Source of the DNA: Ambrosia x helenae
Lineage: Eukaryota; Streptophyta; Magnoliopsida; Asterales; Asteraceae
NCBI GenBank assembly: GCA_030844895.1
Contig: CM061231.1
Coordinates: forward strand, 36,217,149 to 36,281,148
DNA: 64,000 nucleotides
Direction of reading: 5' to 3'
Made by a program: the position numbers and the translations under genes. This document shows, piece after piece, positions 39,601-50,787 of this stretch; position 1 is the first letter of the stretch; each line of letters starts with the position of its first letter. Below the pieces are notes generated by a model. It was not told where the DNA came from and did no database searches. It worked only from the letters and a program-made list of their open reading frames with translations.

Positions 39601-42220
39601 TTTAGGTATTAAGGTTTAAAAGTTTCATGTTAAGTGTTTAAGTTTAGTTTTTGTAACATAATAGGGTATTAGCATTAACGGAGGTTAATATTTAACTGAG
39701 TTTACCCTCACGTGACAAATGGTAAACCACAAGGACCAAATGTGAAACTTAAGTGGGGCCCACCTAATACCCTATTATGTTACAATAACTAAACTTAAAC
39801 CCTTAACATGAAACTTTTAAACCTTAATACCTAAAGGTGAAACTAAAGGCAAACCACATGGACTGATTGCGTAATTTTCTCTAATCTAAAATAAAAAAAT
39901 ATTGATGTATGTAGTGGGGGTCGAACCCGGGTTGATGGCCGGGTCGATCCTAAAACCAAATGGATCAACCAACTGAGCCACTTGTGCATTTGGTTTATTA
40001 TTGAATACGTAGTTTTTTTATACAGCAGTTATCATTTTGATCTGGCTCCTTATAATAACCCACGAATATTAACCCTCAAACCCACTTGTCGAATTCATTG
40101 TATGTACCACGAATTGAGAACTGAAACACATGTATATATGATAGTCGATCCATTTTGTAAAAAAAATTTCCATTAAAACATTCAAATCAAGCTCCATTCG
40201 ACGAATTAAAGGTTGATGTCACGCGTCTTTAAGAAGCCAATTAACCATCGATTCGAAAATGTTAGTTCGATTATTTTACATGGTTTTGATCAGAATTCAA
40301 TGTAGATTAATAGCCTATGATTTCATTCACATCCGTGGTCTAATTCGATGTCAATCGAAATGGGTTTGAGGGTTAAAATTCGTGGGTTAGTATAAGGAAC
40401 CAGGTTCGATCTGATAATTGCTTTATAAAAAAACGTTTCAAAACCAAATACACAAGTGGCTCAATTGGTTGATCCATTTGGTTTTAGGATCGACCCGGCC
40501 ATCAACCCGGGCTCGACCCCCACCACAAACATCAATATTTTTTATTTTAGATTATTAGGTGGGCCCCACTTAAATTTCATATTTGGTTTGCCTTTAGTTT
40601 CACCTTTAGGTATTAAGATTTAAAAGTTTCATGTTAAGGGTTTAAGTTTAGTTTTTGTAACTTAATAGGGTATTAGGTGGGCCCCACTTAAATTTCACAT
40701 TTGGTCCTCGTGGTTTACCATTTGTCACATGAGGTAAACTCAGTTAAATATTAAACTCCGTTAATGCTAATACCCTATTATGTTACAAAAACTGAACTTA
40801 AACCCTTAACATGAAATTTTTAAACCTTAATACTAAAGGTGAAACTAAAGGCAAACCACATGGACTAATTGCGTAATTTTCTCCTTAAAGAGAAAATTAC
40901 GCAATTAGTCCCTGTGGTTTGCCTTTAGTTTCACCTTTAGGTATTAAGGTTTAAAAGTTTCATGTTAAGTGTTTAAGTTTAGTTTTTGTAACATAATAGG
41001 GTATTAGCATTAACGGAGGTTAATATTTAACTGAGTTTACCCTCACGTGACAAATGGTAAACCACAAGGACCAAATGTGAAACTTAAGTGGGGCCCACCT
41101 AATACCCTATTATGTTACAATAACTAAACTTAAACCCTTAACATGAAACTTTTAAACCTTAATACCTAAAGGTGAAACTAAAGGCAAACCACATGGACTG
41201 ATTGCGTAATTTTCTCTAATCTAAAATAAAAAAATATTGATGTATGTAGTGGGGGTCGAACCCGGGTTGATGGCCGGGTCGATCCTAAAACCAAATGGAT
41301 CAACCAACTGAGCCACTTGTGCATTTGGTTTATTATTGAATACGTAGTTTTTTTATACAGCAGTTATCATTTTGATCTGGCTCCTTATAATAACCCACGA
41401 ATATTAACCCTCAAACCCACTTGTCGAATTCATTGTATGTACCACGAATTGAGAACTGAAACACATGTATATATGATAGTCGATCCATTTTGTAAAAAAA
41501 ATTTCCATTAAAACATTCAAATCAAGCTCCATTCGACGAATTAAAGGTTGATGTCACGCGTCTTTAAGAAGCCAATTAACCATCGATTCGAAAATGTTAG
41601 TTCGATTATTTTACATGGTTTTGATCAGAATTCAATGTAGATTAATAGCCCTATGATTTCATTCACATCCGTGGTCTAATTCGATGTCAATCGAAATGGG
41701 TTTGAGGGTTAAAATTCGTGGGTTAGTATAAGGAACCAGGTTCGATCTGATAATTGCTTTATAAAAAAACGTTTCAAAACCAAATACACAAGTGGCTCAA
41801 TTGGTTGATCCATTTGGTTTTAGGATCGACCCGGCCATCAACCCGGGCTCGACTCCCACCACAAACATCAATATTTTTTATTTTAGATTATTAGGTGGGC
41901 CCCACTTAAATTTCATATTTGGTTTGCCTTTAGTTTCACCTTTAGGTATTAAGATTTAAAAGTTTCATGTTAAGGGTTTAAGTTTAGTTTTTGTAACTTA
42001 ATAGGGTATTAGGTGGGCCCCACTTAAATTTCACATTTGGTCCTCGTGGTTTACCATTTGTCACATGAGGTAAACTCAGTTAAATATTAAACTCCGTTAA
42101 TGCTAATACCCTATTATGTTACAAAAACTGAACTTAAACCCTTAACATGAAATTTTTAAACCTTAATACCTAAAGGTGAAACTAAAGGCAAACCATAGGG
42201 ACTAATTGCGTAATTTTCTC

Positions 42221-42776
42221 TAACTTAAAACAAACATACTTTATTTGGTACCCAAATTAATTTTTAATAGTTTAGGTTTTGCTATCTAAAATGGGGTGGC
42301 GGGTAGCTTGTTGCCCGCTCACTTGTAATGTGTTGATTTTAATTTAATGAAATTTTAATTTTGTTTTTAATTGCTACTTTTTTTTTTTTATTATAGACTA
42401 GGTTACAAATACCTTACTTACATAAATTGAATAAAAAATATTAAATCGATAGCTAATGAAGATTTGATTAGCTTTTTAATTTGCAAATTAACTATTTATT
42501 TTTAAATTAAGATATATAAAACGAATGATTGAAAAACCATGAATAATATATTTTTTTATATTTAGTTATAAGATGCGAAAAAAATAACTATTTTAGTTAT
42601 TACAATAACATGGTCTGGGACATGATGAAAATTTCACATGCAACTATGTATGAAAACTTAACTCTAGAAAAGCTGTCTTAGTGCTCCCGTTTCCTTTTGG
42701 TTTATTAAATAGATGACAAAATTATGCAAAGAAAACCAAAAGAATAGCCCATTCCAAAATTACATAATATTCAAAT
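42221..42776 (+). promoter_or_regulatory. 5' flank and proximal promoter of TAXI copy 2
   Basis: Contains the continuation of duplicated block B (CATACTTTATTTGGTA) and, near the gene, GTGCTCCCG, TTTCCTTTT, ATTAAATAG (TATA-like, at about 42703-42711) and AGCCCATTCCAAAA in the same order as copy 1. The middle is AT-rich without features. Confidence 0.55.
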
Positions 42777-44093
42777 ATGCTTGTGCTTATACAATTAATC
42801 GCCATCGTTCTAGCTTTCACTTTTCATGAACACAAAGCCATTGCATCATACTATAACTTAGTTGTTCCGATTAATAAACACACCGATGCAACCGCTAACC
42901 CTCTCTATAGCACCCATGCCTATTTCTTCAAAGGTCAATACCCTTACCCTGGAATTAGCACTCCGACTTATTTCAACAACAATCAATACGTGCAACAAAG
43001 CTTGCTTATAGACCTCGATGCTCCATTCACATGGCACTACAACGACCCACATCAAGAGAGTTGCGAGGCTTGCCCGTACCCGGTTACATGCGGAGAGTTT
43101 CAATGCACCGATTTGCGAACCACTTTCTCATATCAGAGCCCTTCATGTCCTCCACCAACAAATAGTTCAATCTGGGAGGAATATAATGATTGTCAGGTAT
43201 GCCCGGTTAACGTTATCAACCCGGTTACAGGAGAGTGTAGCCAAGTCATTCCAACCTATGACCAATTCATGTTTACAAGAAGCTACGGTGGTATTAATAT
43301 CTTATCTACTGATCTATATGTAACGTACCCCACCGTTGGGAGTGTTGGGAAACTTAATGCCTTCCTTCAAATATCCTCGGTGTGATGGCGCTTTCATCGT
43401 CCCCATACGCGATACCAGCGTATTTACGCGATCATTTAACAGAATACTAGCCATCTGTTTGCCTAGAAACACATCAACTCCTGGTGTTCTTTTTCTTGGG
43501 AATGGTCCTTATTATCTTGACCAATCTTATGTTGATGCAATGAGTTTACTTTCATATACCATGTTGCTCAAGCATCCAAACTCTTTTGGATACTTCATAG
43601 GCGTCAACGCAATTGTAATTAAAAACAAATCTATCATTGTTCCCGCGAATGCCACTACCAAGATAAGTACACTTGACCCTTACACTAAGCTTCGAACCGA
43701 CATCTATAACGATGTGGTTCGAAGGTTTTCAAGGGTTACAAAACGAATCCACTGCAAAGTTGGTTGCACCGTTTGGTCTTTGTTTCAACACTACGGTAAA
43801 TGGTACTAAAGTTGGTATTAAAGTACCAGATATTGATTTGGTTCTACAGGATGGGAAGAAGTGGACTATATCAACGCTAACTCCATCAAGCAAGTGACGG
43901 AAGATGTCGCTGCCTAGCGGTTGTCGACAGCGGTTCGACAAGTGAACATGCAATCGTTGTTGGAACATATCAGCTTGAGGATAATTTTCTGGTGTTTAAT
44001 TTGGAGACTTCGACTTTAGGGTTTAGTTCGTCGTTGCTACATAATGATACCTCATGTTCGAATTTCGACTTTTCTATCGTTTTAAACCGGTGA
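42777..44093 (+). pseudogene. TAXI / basic 7S globulin-like protein, copy 2 (multiple frameshifts)
   Basis: Paralogue of copy 1, colinear over its whole length: signal peptide (MLVLIQLIAIVLAF), LLIDLDAPFTWH in place of the protease active-site Asp motif, CPVNVINPVTGEC, LAICLPRNTS, SFGYFIGVNAI, PFGLCFNTTVNG, VPDIDLVLQDG and a C-terminal FEDN-like region ending at TGA 44091-44093. Compared with copy 1 the frame breaks near 43350, 43750, 43870 and 43905. The last three are losses of single C residues from CC/CCC runs. It is either a pseudogene or a gene damaged by consensus error. Where the frame is open, most residue changes are conservative. Confidence 0.85.
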
Positions 44094-44772
44094 TGAATGG
44101 AACTATCCATCAATGTACATCAACGGTTTGTGATACTAATAATCTATATCTATATCTATATTATCTTATTAAGGAAGAATGACGGGTAGGATAGTAATTT
44201 TCAATTCCGTACAAGTTAAGAAGCAACATGCACAAGTGATTTATGCTTAGATCATGAGGGTATAATTGGAACATTTTGGACATTTAAGACACTTAGAAGG
44301 GTATATTAGTCAATTTGCAATGACATTTTAGTTAAAAGTATCAAATTCTTTACCTTAATACCCCTATAATGCACTCTCTTCCTAACCCCCAATTTAATGT
44401 TTTACCTATTTGATAGTAATTTCACAACTATTTCAAAATGTCATTTCAAGAGTCTAAAGTATAAATCCTTCAATTTTACCTCTTTTCTTACCATTATGCC
44501 ATTGTACAAACTTTCAAGGGAATTGTACAACCTTTGAAAGCAATCATCTTATACAACTTTTGAAACTGTCCTTCTTCATGAATAAAGATCATTAATTACA
44601 ATCCCTCACCAACTCTACTCATCTCCCTTATTGAAAGTCAATCGCCACTCTCTCCCTTGATGATTTTGATGTTTAATTTGACATTTAATTCATCAACTGA
44701 AAGGTCATAAACCGTTGCAATGTATTGAAGTCGCATGTTCAATGCTTGTAAGAACCACGACTTCATTCTTTT

Positions 44773-45300
44773 TGTTAGTGCATGATGTCCCTAGGCTAGT
44801 ATATATGTTGTTTGGACAAGTTTCGGGGTGTTTGGAGACGTGTATACGCGTTTTTGGGTATGATTAAGGCTATAGGCAATTACAGGATGGTGATAGGCGA
44901 TTAGAGGATTCACCATCACTGTTCATGCGATTAGGAGATTGCCATAGGCGATTAAGGCTCAATCGCCTATAACTACATGGTGGATAGCACCTAATCGCTA
45001 GTACTGACTTGTACGAGTATGGGATGTATAAATAGGCCCAATCATAACCCTAATCATTAGTTCTTGCCACACACACTCTCCAAACACCCTCCCCAGGTCT
45101 GAGATTGCTTGGTTTGATCATTGTAACACTCGTGCTCTGTTTTAATGATATAAAAGTTAATCTTTTGACCCGTATGTGTGTTGTAATTACTCATTTATAT
45201 TAGTTTCAAGTTTGTTTCTGTTATTAAAGCATATTCAAGGGATTCCGCACCTTGAATATAACCCTCGTGATTGTCGGGTGACACGTTCTTCGATCCTACA
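44773..45300 (+). mobile_element. Solo LTR of the Sirevirus family, TSD CTTTT
   Basis: 528 bp copy of the 5225-23145 element's LTR in the opposite orientation: starts TGTTAGTGCATGATG, ends CGATCCTACA. It is flanked by CTTTT at 44768-44772 and 45301-45305. The TATA box TATAAATAG is at 45027-45035 and the hairpin (ATAGGCGATT / AATCGCCTAT) at 44944-44970. It is the product of LTR-LTR recombination that removed the internal region. Confidence 0.93.
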
Positions 45301-45650
45301 CTTTTTATGTGTCATCTCAATCTCCTAGGCAATTGCTTCTTCGTTGGCAACTGATGGTGATTACACACAAAAACCGCCACCACCGGCAACCTCTTTGTTA
45401 CCACCACCAACGGCGCAATTTATCTCACTACTATAGTTACGGCAGCACTGCTGACGCGGTTATGGTGTCTCCAGGTCCGAAGAATTCTTCTAAATTTACT
45501 TGAATTATATAAGTTATTGGTGTGTTCAAAATGATTTATGATATATATATATATGTTCAATTCATGAATGATACTGCATAGAGAAATATGGTTGTAACTT
45601 GCCTTTTATGGATGATGGATAACATATCTATAAAGACTCTTTAAAGAGTA

Positions 45651-46225
45651 CTAGTATTATGCCTGCGCGCTTCGCTGCGCAAATACAATTCTAAAAAAAA
45701 CATGGCAGCGTATTGCATTCTAATTTGGCTAAATTTCGTAAAGCATGTCTCTTTCTCGCTCTCATTCTCATAAGCTTTTGAAAGTAAATTTAAGATTTAA
45801 CAATCTAAATTACAATTCTTATTTTTTTTACAACCCACATATGTTTTTATGTTTATTTTGTTCATACAATCATTCAAGCTTAACTTTCTTAGTATAATAT
45901 AATGATTTTAGAATTTATATTTATATTATAGTCATTTTGCAATTGATCTAGACGGTCACTTTGTATTTTTAATTGAAATCATATAAGGGTGAGGAGCTTC
46001 AAAACAACTCACATGATAGTAATGAATGTGATAATTCAAATACATTAATAAGTCTCTAAATTGATTATATAATTATAGTTCAAGTGCATAATGCAATAAG
46101 GGGTATTATGGGGAACTTTTACATGACATATCTATGTTAAAGCATGAGTCTCTTGATATCCCATCTTAAAATAGGTGTAAAATTACTTTTCTAGACATGT
46201 CTCCTCCTTAATAAGGTAACATAGA
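45651..46225 (-). mobile_element. Short non-autonomous Helitron 3, nested in Helitron 1
   Basis: In minus sense it begins TCTATGTTACCTTATTAAGGAGGA at 46225 and ends with the hairpin GCGCAGCGAAGCGCGC followed by ...ATACTAG at 45651, with A on the plus-strand left flank and T on the right (A|T target). The terminal words match Helitrons 1 and 2. Length 575 bp; no ORF. Confidence 0.68.
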
Positions 46226-46757
46226 TTATTTTATACTAAAAATTTGTGCAGCAGACCGTAGATATCTCCTTTCGTCGGCAATCATCAACTCCATCGTTAT
46301 ACTCATTCATATTTTGAACAAACACTCTTATTGCATTTATGCGGTGCTTACAGATTAAAGAATTCTAACCCTAACACATACTGTCATTTGATTAAGAAGT
46401 TCGATCGGATGAGGTTTGTAAATTTAGCTCTGTTGTTTTGTTTATGATATGGTCAATGCATTTGTTACTAAAATTTTTAGAAGACAAAACCTGAACATGT
46501 TTTTCTTGCATTAAAGACTTAATGTAATGGTTATATATGTTTACATTTTGTGTTTTGATATGGTTTCTTTTGATATGATATGACAGCGTCGCATTGATCA
46601 AGACCGACATTTGCTCCTAATTCAAAGCGTTGGAGGTAAATAGTGTGAGTTTGCATATAGTCGTTTAATTTAGTTTGTTTTATTTATTTGTTTAATTTTT
46701 GTTCTAACCTCCATTTACTTTCCAGCGACAATGTCTAAAAGAATTGGGAAAATGCTT

Positions 46758-47149
46758 GGTTTTAAAAAGCGAGAAGCGCACAAAAGCGATGTGGTCTAAG
46801 ACGAGGCACACGCAATAGCGGCAGGCTTTTCGTACTCAAGCCGGAAGGTGAGGATATAAATTTCTTTATATATCCCATATGTTTTAGGATGCTCTATTCA
46901 AAACATAGCTATAAATAAGGTTTACAAGGCAAAAAATTCACTGTACAACAGTTTTATTCATAAAAACACCCCAAATACAACAAAATACAAGACAAGCGCA
47001 CCTTAACCTCAAAATTTTTCATAAATATGCTTTTCTTGCGTTTCATGTAAAAAGCGCGCCCCAGCGTACAAAAGGTGCCAATAGTTGCACCTTTCACTAC
47101 GCCTTGCGCCGCCCTCAACGCGGCCTTGGGTGCTTTTTGAAAACCATAG
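46758..47149. mobile_element. Possible MITE inside Helitron 1
   Basis: Ends TGGTTTTAAAAAGCG and GCTTTTTGAAAACCA form inverted repeats of about 14 bases, and the interior is GC-richer than its surroundings with GCGC-containing words near both ends. No exact TSD could be found, so class and limits are tentative. Confidence 0.4.
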
Positions 47150-48551
47150 CAGCTTGAACAACTATTATCTCTACAAGTTCTATTTGGTGCTTTAAGTTGT
47201 CAACTTTAACTTTCAAATCTTTTTTACTCTAGCCAATTTTTAAAGCAATTAAATTTTGTGCTATAATCCTAAATTCCTAATATAAGGAAAACCCTCACTC
47301 AAAACCAATTTTTAGAGATGTCATGATGGTACTGTATTTTTTTTGTTTGAGCTTTGCTTAAACTGTTTGAGTTAAGTATTGTTCTTTTTTTAGTTGAAGT
47401 TCAAATTGTTTGAGTTAGCTAAACCTTAGGTTGTTTTATTCATTATTTGTTTTGATTATTTTAATCTATTTCTTTTGGCCTCAATTTTATTTCCACAACA
47501 TAGAGCACATTTTAATGAAGTGTTTTTCTTTAATATTTCAAATTTAAAGCAATATAAATTTGTGATTCAAGAAATTATTCATACCTTTAACTTTTTAAGT
47601 CTTTAACATTTATAAAAATAAGTGTAAATGAAGGTTAAGAAAAAGTCACGTAAATCAAATCAAATTGGTCATTTATGTTTTAAGTGAGATTCACCATATG
47701 CCGGCCTTTTTACAAAATCTAATCTTCCGGCAAAACGACTCTTGTTGCCAAGATATTGGTAAAAGCTAGCAAGAAACGAGTAAATCATGTAAATTGGTCA
47801 GTCGTTGTATCGCACGAGTTCCTCACTATGCTAAGTGATAGAATCTTTTTTTACACGTTTTATTGATTAAATTCATTTGTGGGTGCATTGGAAGGTAGAA
47901 ACTTCTATAAAACTAATTGCAAACTTCATTTTACAAAAATATATAACAAAGCCCCTGCTGAATTATTTTTACCAAATTAATAACTATAGAAACAAAAATA
48001 TGAAATGCAATTTTGTAAAGATTCAAGTATCTATAATGTCGTCTAGCATCTCTTATTTTGTTATTTATGTCATTTTTTGATTTATACTCAATTGCTTTTT
48101 TATGGATTGATATACGCTCACCAAAAAATATTAGTACTCGGGGCAACGCACGGACATTTCCAATATTGTAAATAAATATGTTTTATACTCAAATTTAATT
48201 ACTTCTATTAAGATTTAATTTATGGAATAAAATATTGTCGATTTAGCCAAAACTATTAATATAGTTAGGTTCATGCTTATTAAAAAAAACCTTAATGCAA
48301 AATTTAACAAGGATTTCGGATTCGAATTCGGATTCGAATTTTTTTGAAAACCCCTATCACAAACCCAAACAACAACTAAGAGGCGATAAAACAAACGCAC
48401 CCGCAACAACGTGCGGACATTCCTACTAGTAATTAATAATGAAATTCTAGTCCAATATTTTATATTGTCCTTCGTTCTAACGTTCTAACGAACGTTATAC
48501 TTAAAGTTAAAGGTCAAGTACAGTTGCTTTGCACATAGTTTTATTTTTTTT

Positions 48552-49665
48552 AAAGGTGCACACGAACGTTTGGTGGCCGATTATTTTGACGAAAACTGTG
48601 TTTACACGGACGAACAGTTTAAACGTCGTTTCCGAATGAGTAGAAGATTGTTCGAACGAATTGCCGATGATTTAGCTAATTATGATGAATTTTTTACACT
48701 ACGATACGATGGTAGAGGGAAACGGGGTTTTACGACCCTACAGAAATGCACGTCTGCAATTCGTCAATTAGCATACGGCACTGCGAGTGATTCATGGGAT
48801 GAGTATTTAAGGATGTCTGATAGAATGAGTCGGGAATGTTTGTACCAGTTTTGCGAAGATGTTGTGAAGTTATATAGCAAGGTTTATATGCGTACGCCAA
48901 GAAAAAGCGACATCGAAAAAGCTCTACGCGCACCATGCAGAGAAACACGGCTTTCCTGGCATGCTAGGAAGTCTTGATTGTACGCATTGGCCATGGCGTA
49001 ATTGCCCCACCGCATGGAAAGGTCAATTTACTCGGGGTGACGTAGGAGAACCATCACTTATTCTTGAAACCGCTTGCTCACAAGATCTTTGGATTTGGCA
49101 TGCTTTTTTTGGCGTTGCAGGTTCGTGTAACGACTTAAATGTTCTCGCAAGATCTCATATTTTTGACCCCATGATTAGAGGCACCGGCCCTGATGATTCT
49201 TTTTGGCTCAATGGCGTAAAATATAAGCATGGGTATTATTTATGTGACGGCATATACCCAAGCTGGGCGTCTATTGTGAAGACAATATTGAATTCTTCAG
49301 ATGACAAAAGGAAAAAGTTTGCGAAGTGTCAAGAAGCAGCAAGGAAAGACGTCGAACGATTATATGGTGTGATCAAGGCGAAGTGGCATATAATAGAACG
49401 ACCAGCACGTGCATTCCATCCACAAAGATTGAGATACATTATGTACGCGTGTTTGATACTTCATAACATGATAATTGAAGACGAAGGTCGTGCGATATGC
49501 GTTTACGATCCGAATGAGATTGAAGAAGTGCTCGAGCCAGTTGACGAGGGACAACAAGAATCAAACACGTGGGTGTTACACGATGCCACTATGAATGGAA
49601 ACCTTGTTTCGGATCTCGTTGATCACATTTGGAATAATTTTCGTGTCGACGACAATGACGAGTAG
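48552..49665 (+). pseudogene. PIF/Harbinger transposase (HARBI1/ALP1-like), one frameshift
   Basis: DDE nuclease-type transposase. The frame is open from about 48552 (KGAHERLVADYFDENC; no proper ATG). The helix-turn-helix-like region FKRRFRMSRRLFERIADDL precedes the catalytic core: first Asp in GSLDCTHW, second in GSCNDLNVL and Glu in RKDVERLYGVIKAKW, then RPARAF.P.RLRYIMYACLILHNMI. The frame shifts at an A5 run near 48915-48919; one A fewer would restore a continuous frame of about 370 codons. The N-terminal 60-100 residues usual in the family are missing or on an upstream exon. No Myb-like partner ORF is present. The element may be dead or damaged by a consensus error. Confidence 0.88.
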
Positions 49666-50020
49666 TTTTTTCTAGTTTTTTTTAATGAACTTTAGTTTGT
49701 AATTTTTATTATTTTGTGACTTTAGTTTGTATGTTTTTTAATTTTATGAAATTTCGGTTTTTTTTTTTAGTTTATTTTTTTTTTATGTTTTTTTTTATTA
49801 TTTACGGTTTTTTTTTTTAATTTTATTTTAATAAAAAAATAATTATGAAATATAAATTATATAATTAAATAAAAAGGAAAAAGAATAAAAAAAGGAAGGG
49901 GAATGGGGGAGTTGGGGGAAACCATTTCCAAAGTTTGGGGGAGAAAATGGGGGAAATGACATGGCGCTGATGTGACAGTTGGGGGAGTTGGGGGAATGGG
50001 GGGCACACCATATAGTCTTA
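49666..50020 (+). mobile_element. 3' non-coding end of the PIF/Harbinger element
   Basis: T-rich, then a run of GGGGGAGTTGGGGGAA-like words ending GGCACACCATATAGTC at about 50017, followed by TTA, a PIF-type target trinucleotide. The matching 5' terminus is not seen upstream of the transposase; Helitron 1 ends at 48429, directly before it. Confidence 0.45.
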
Positions 50021-50545
50021 GTAGCCATTGTGGTTACTAGAATTAACAAATGAACCTTAATTAGTTAGGATTCCAAAAACTTTTAGGGGTAACTTTGTTA
50101 AATAGTAATCAAGTTTCAGGATTGTTCTAAACAGGTCACTTATAAAAAGTTTTGTTCTAATTAGGCCACTAAAATTAGTTTGATGTTTCAATCCTAGATA
50201 TTTTACCCAAATAGTTTTTTTTAAATATGTTGACATGGCTTAATATGCTCACACGATTATCAAAATTTTATTTCAATGTTTTCTTCTTAAATTGCTCACA
50301 TGATTAAGGGCATGCGTCTTTTATTCATACCATATTTCTCAAAGTAAATTCTACAACAATATTAGGCATCCCTACATTCAATAAAGAACATAACAGATTG
50401 AAAGCATATTATAAATGTACTAGAGACATGTATCTTCTTCTTTGATGTCCAGCATAATGGACTATTAAACAGGTGTGAAACAACTTTTTCAAACTTTTTT
50501 TAGTTCTCATGTTTGGATTGGTTTCTACCTCTTAATTACCAGCGA
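50021..50545. other. Intergenic, no gene seen
   Basis: AT-rich. Bases about 50080-50180 (ATAGTAATCAAGTTT, GTCACTTATAAAAAGTTTTG) recur in inverted orientation at about 60690-60785. No ORF. Confidence 0.5.
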
Positions 50546-50550
50546 CAGTA

Positions 50551-50776
50551 TGATAGGGTTAAGAACAAGAATACTAAGAGAAATAAGAAACCGATTTTCT
50601 GGATAGTGCCCCAGAAGCGATCGGCTAGGTTAATATATCATAATCACCAAAATAACTAAAGTACACAAGACACCCTCACACAATAATAAAAGGCCATAAT
50701 GGTCCTTGACTCATGCAATACGGAATAATAAAATGAAATACACCAAATATTGAAATAAGTCTTATTATTTGTATCA
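50551..50776 (-). repeat. Reina element 3' LTR (226 bp)
   Basis: TGATAGGGTTAAG...TTTGTATCA; identical by eye to 55298-55523. Preceded by CAGTA. Confidence 0.95.
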
Positions 50777-50787
50777 ATACTCCCTCC

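Larger units (their letters stand above)
35640..42220. repeat. Tandem array of five palindromic (foldback-like) units, about 1336 bp each
   Basis: Units start with GAGAAAATTACGCAATTAG at 35640, 36976, 38219, 39555 and 40890, and the last ends at 42220. Lengths are 1336, 1243 (a 93-base deletion near 38155), 1336, 1335 and 1331. Each unit is a long imperfect inverted repeat: a MITE-like 330 bp arm (itself inverted), a tRNA-like block in minus sense, a central inverted region (CCTCAAACCCA against TGGGTTTGAGG), a tRNA-like block in plus sense, then the mirrored MITE-like arm ending GCGTAATTTTCTC. Adjacent units are joined by CTTAAA. No coding capacity. Confidence 0.9.
44143..48429 (+). mobile_element. 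Non-autonomous Helitron 1
   Basis: The 5' end is TCTATATCTATA...TTAAGGAAGA after an A (start 44143, or 44155 in the repeated TCTATA tract). The 3' end has a GC hairpin (CCCGCAACAACGTGCGG) followed by ...CTACTAG at 48429 and then T, the standard Helitron A|T target. Both ends match Helitron 2 (55744-60595). The 3' flank after 48430 resembles the 3' flank of TAXI copy 1, which supports insertion just downstream of TAXI copy 2. No Rep/helicase is seen; it contains later nested insertions. Confidence 0.68.

Noticed and set aside
37402..41511. Identical 64-codon ORFs repeated in four units of the palindromic array
   Set aside because: They run from the tRNA-like block into the inverted centre, lack any domain and exist only because the units are copies. 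Unit 1 loses the frame by a one-base difference. No coding evidence.
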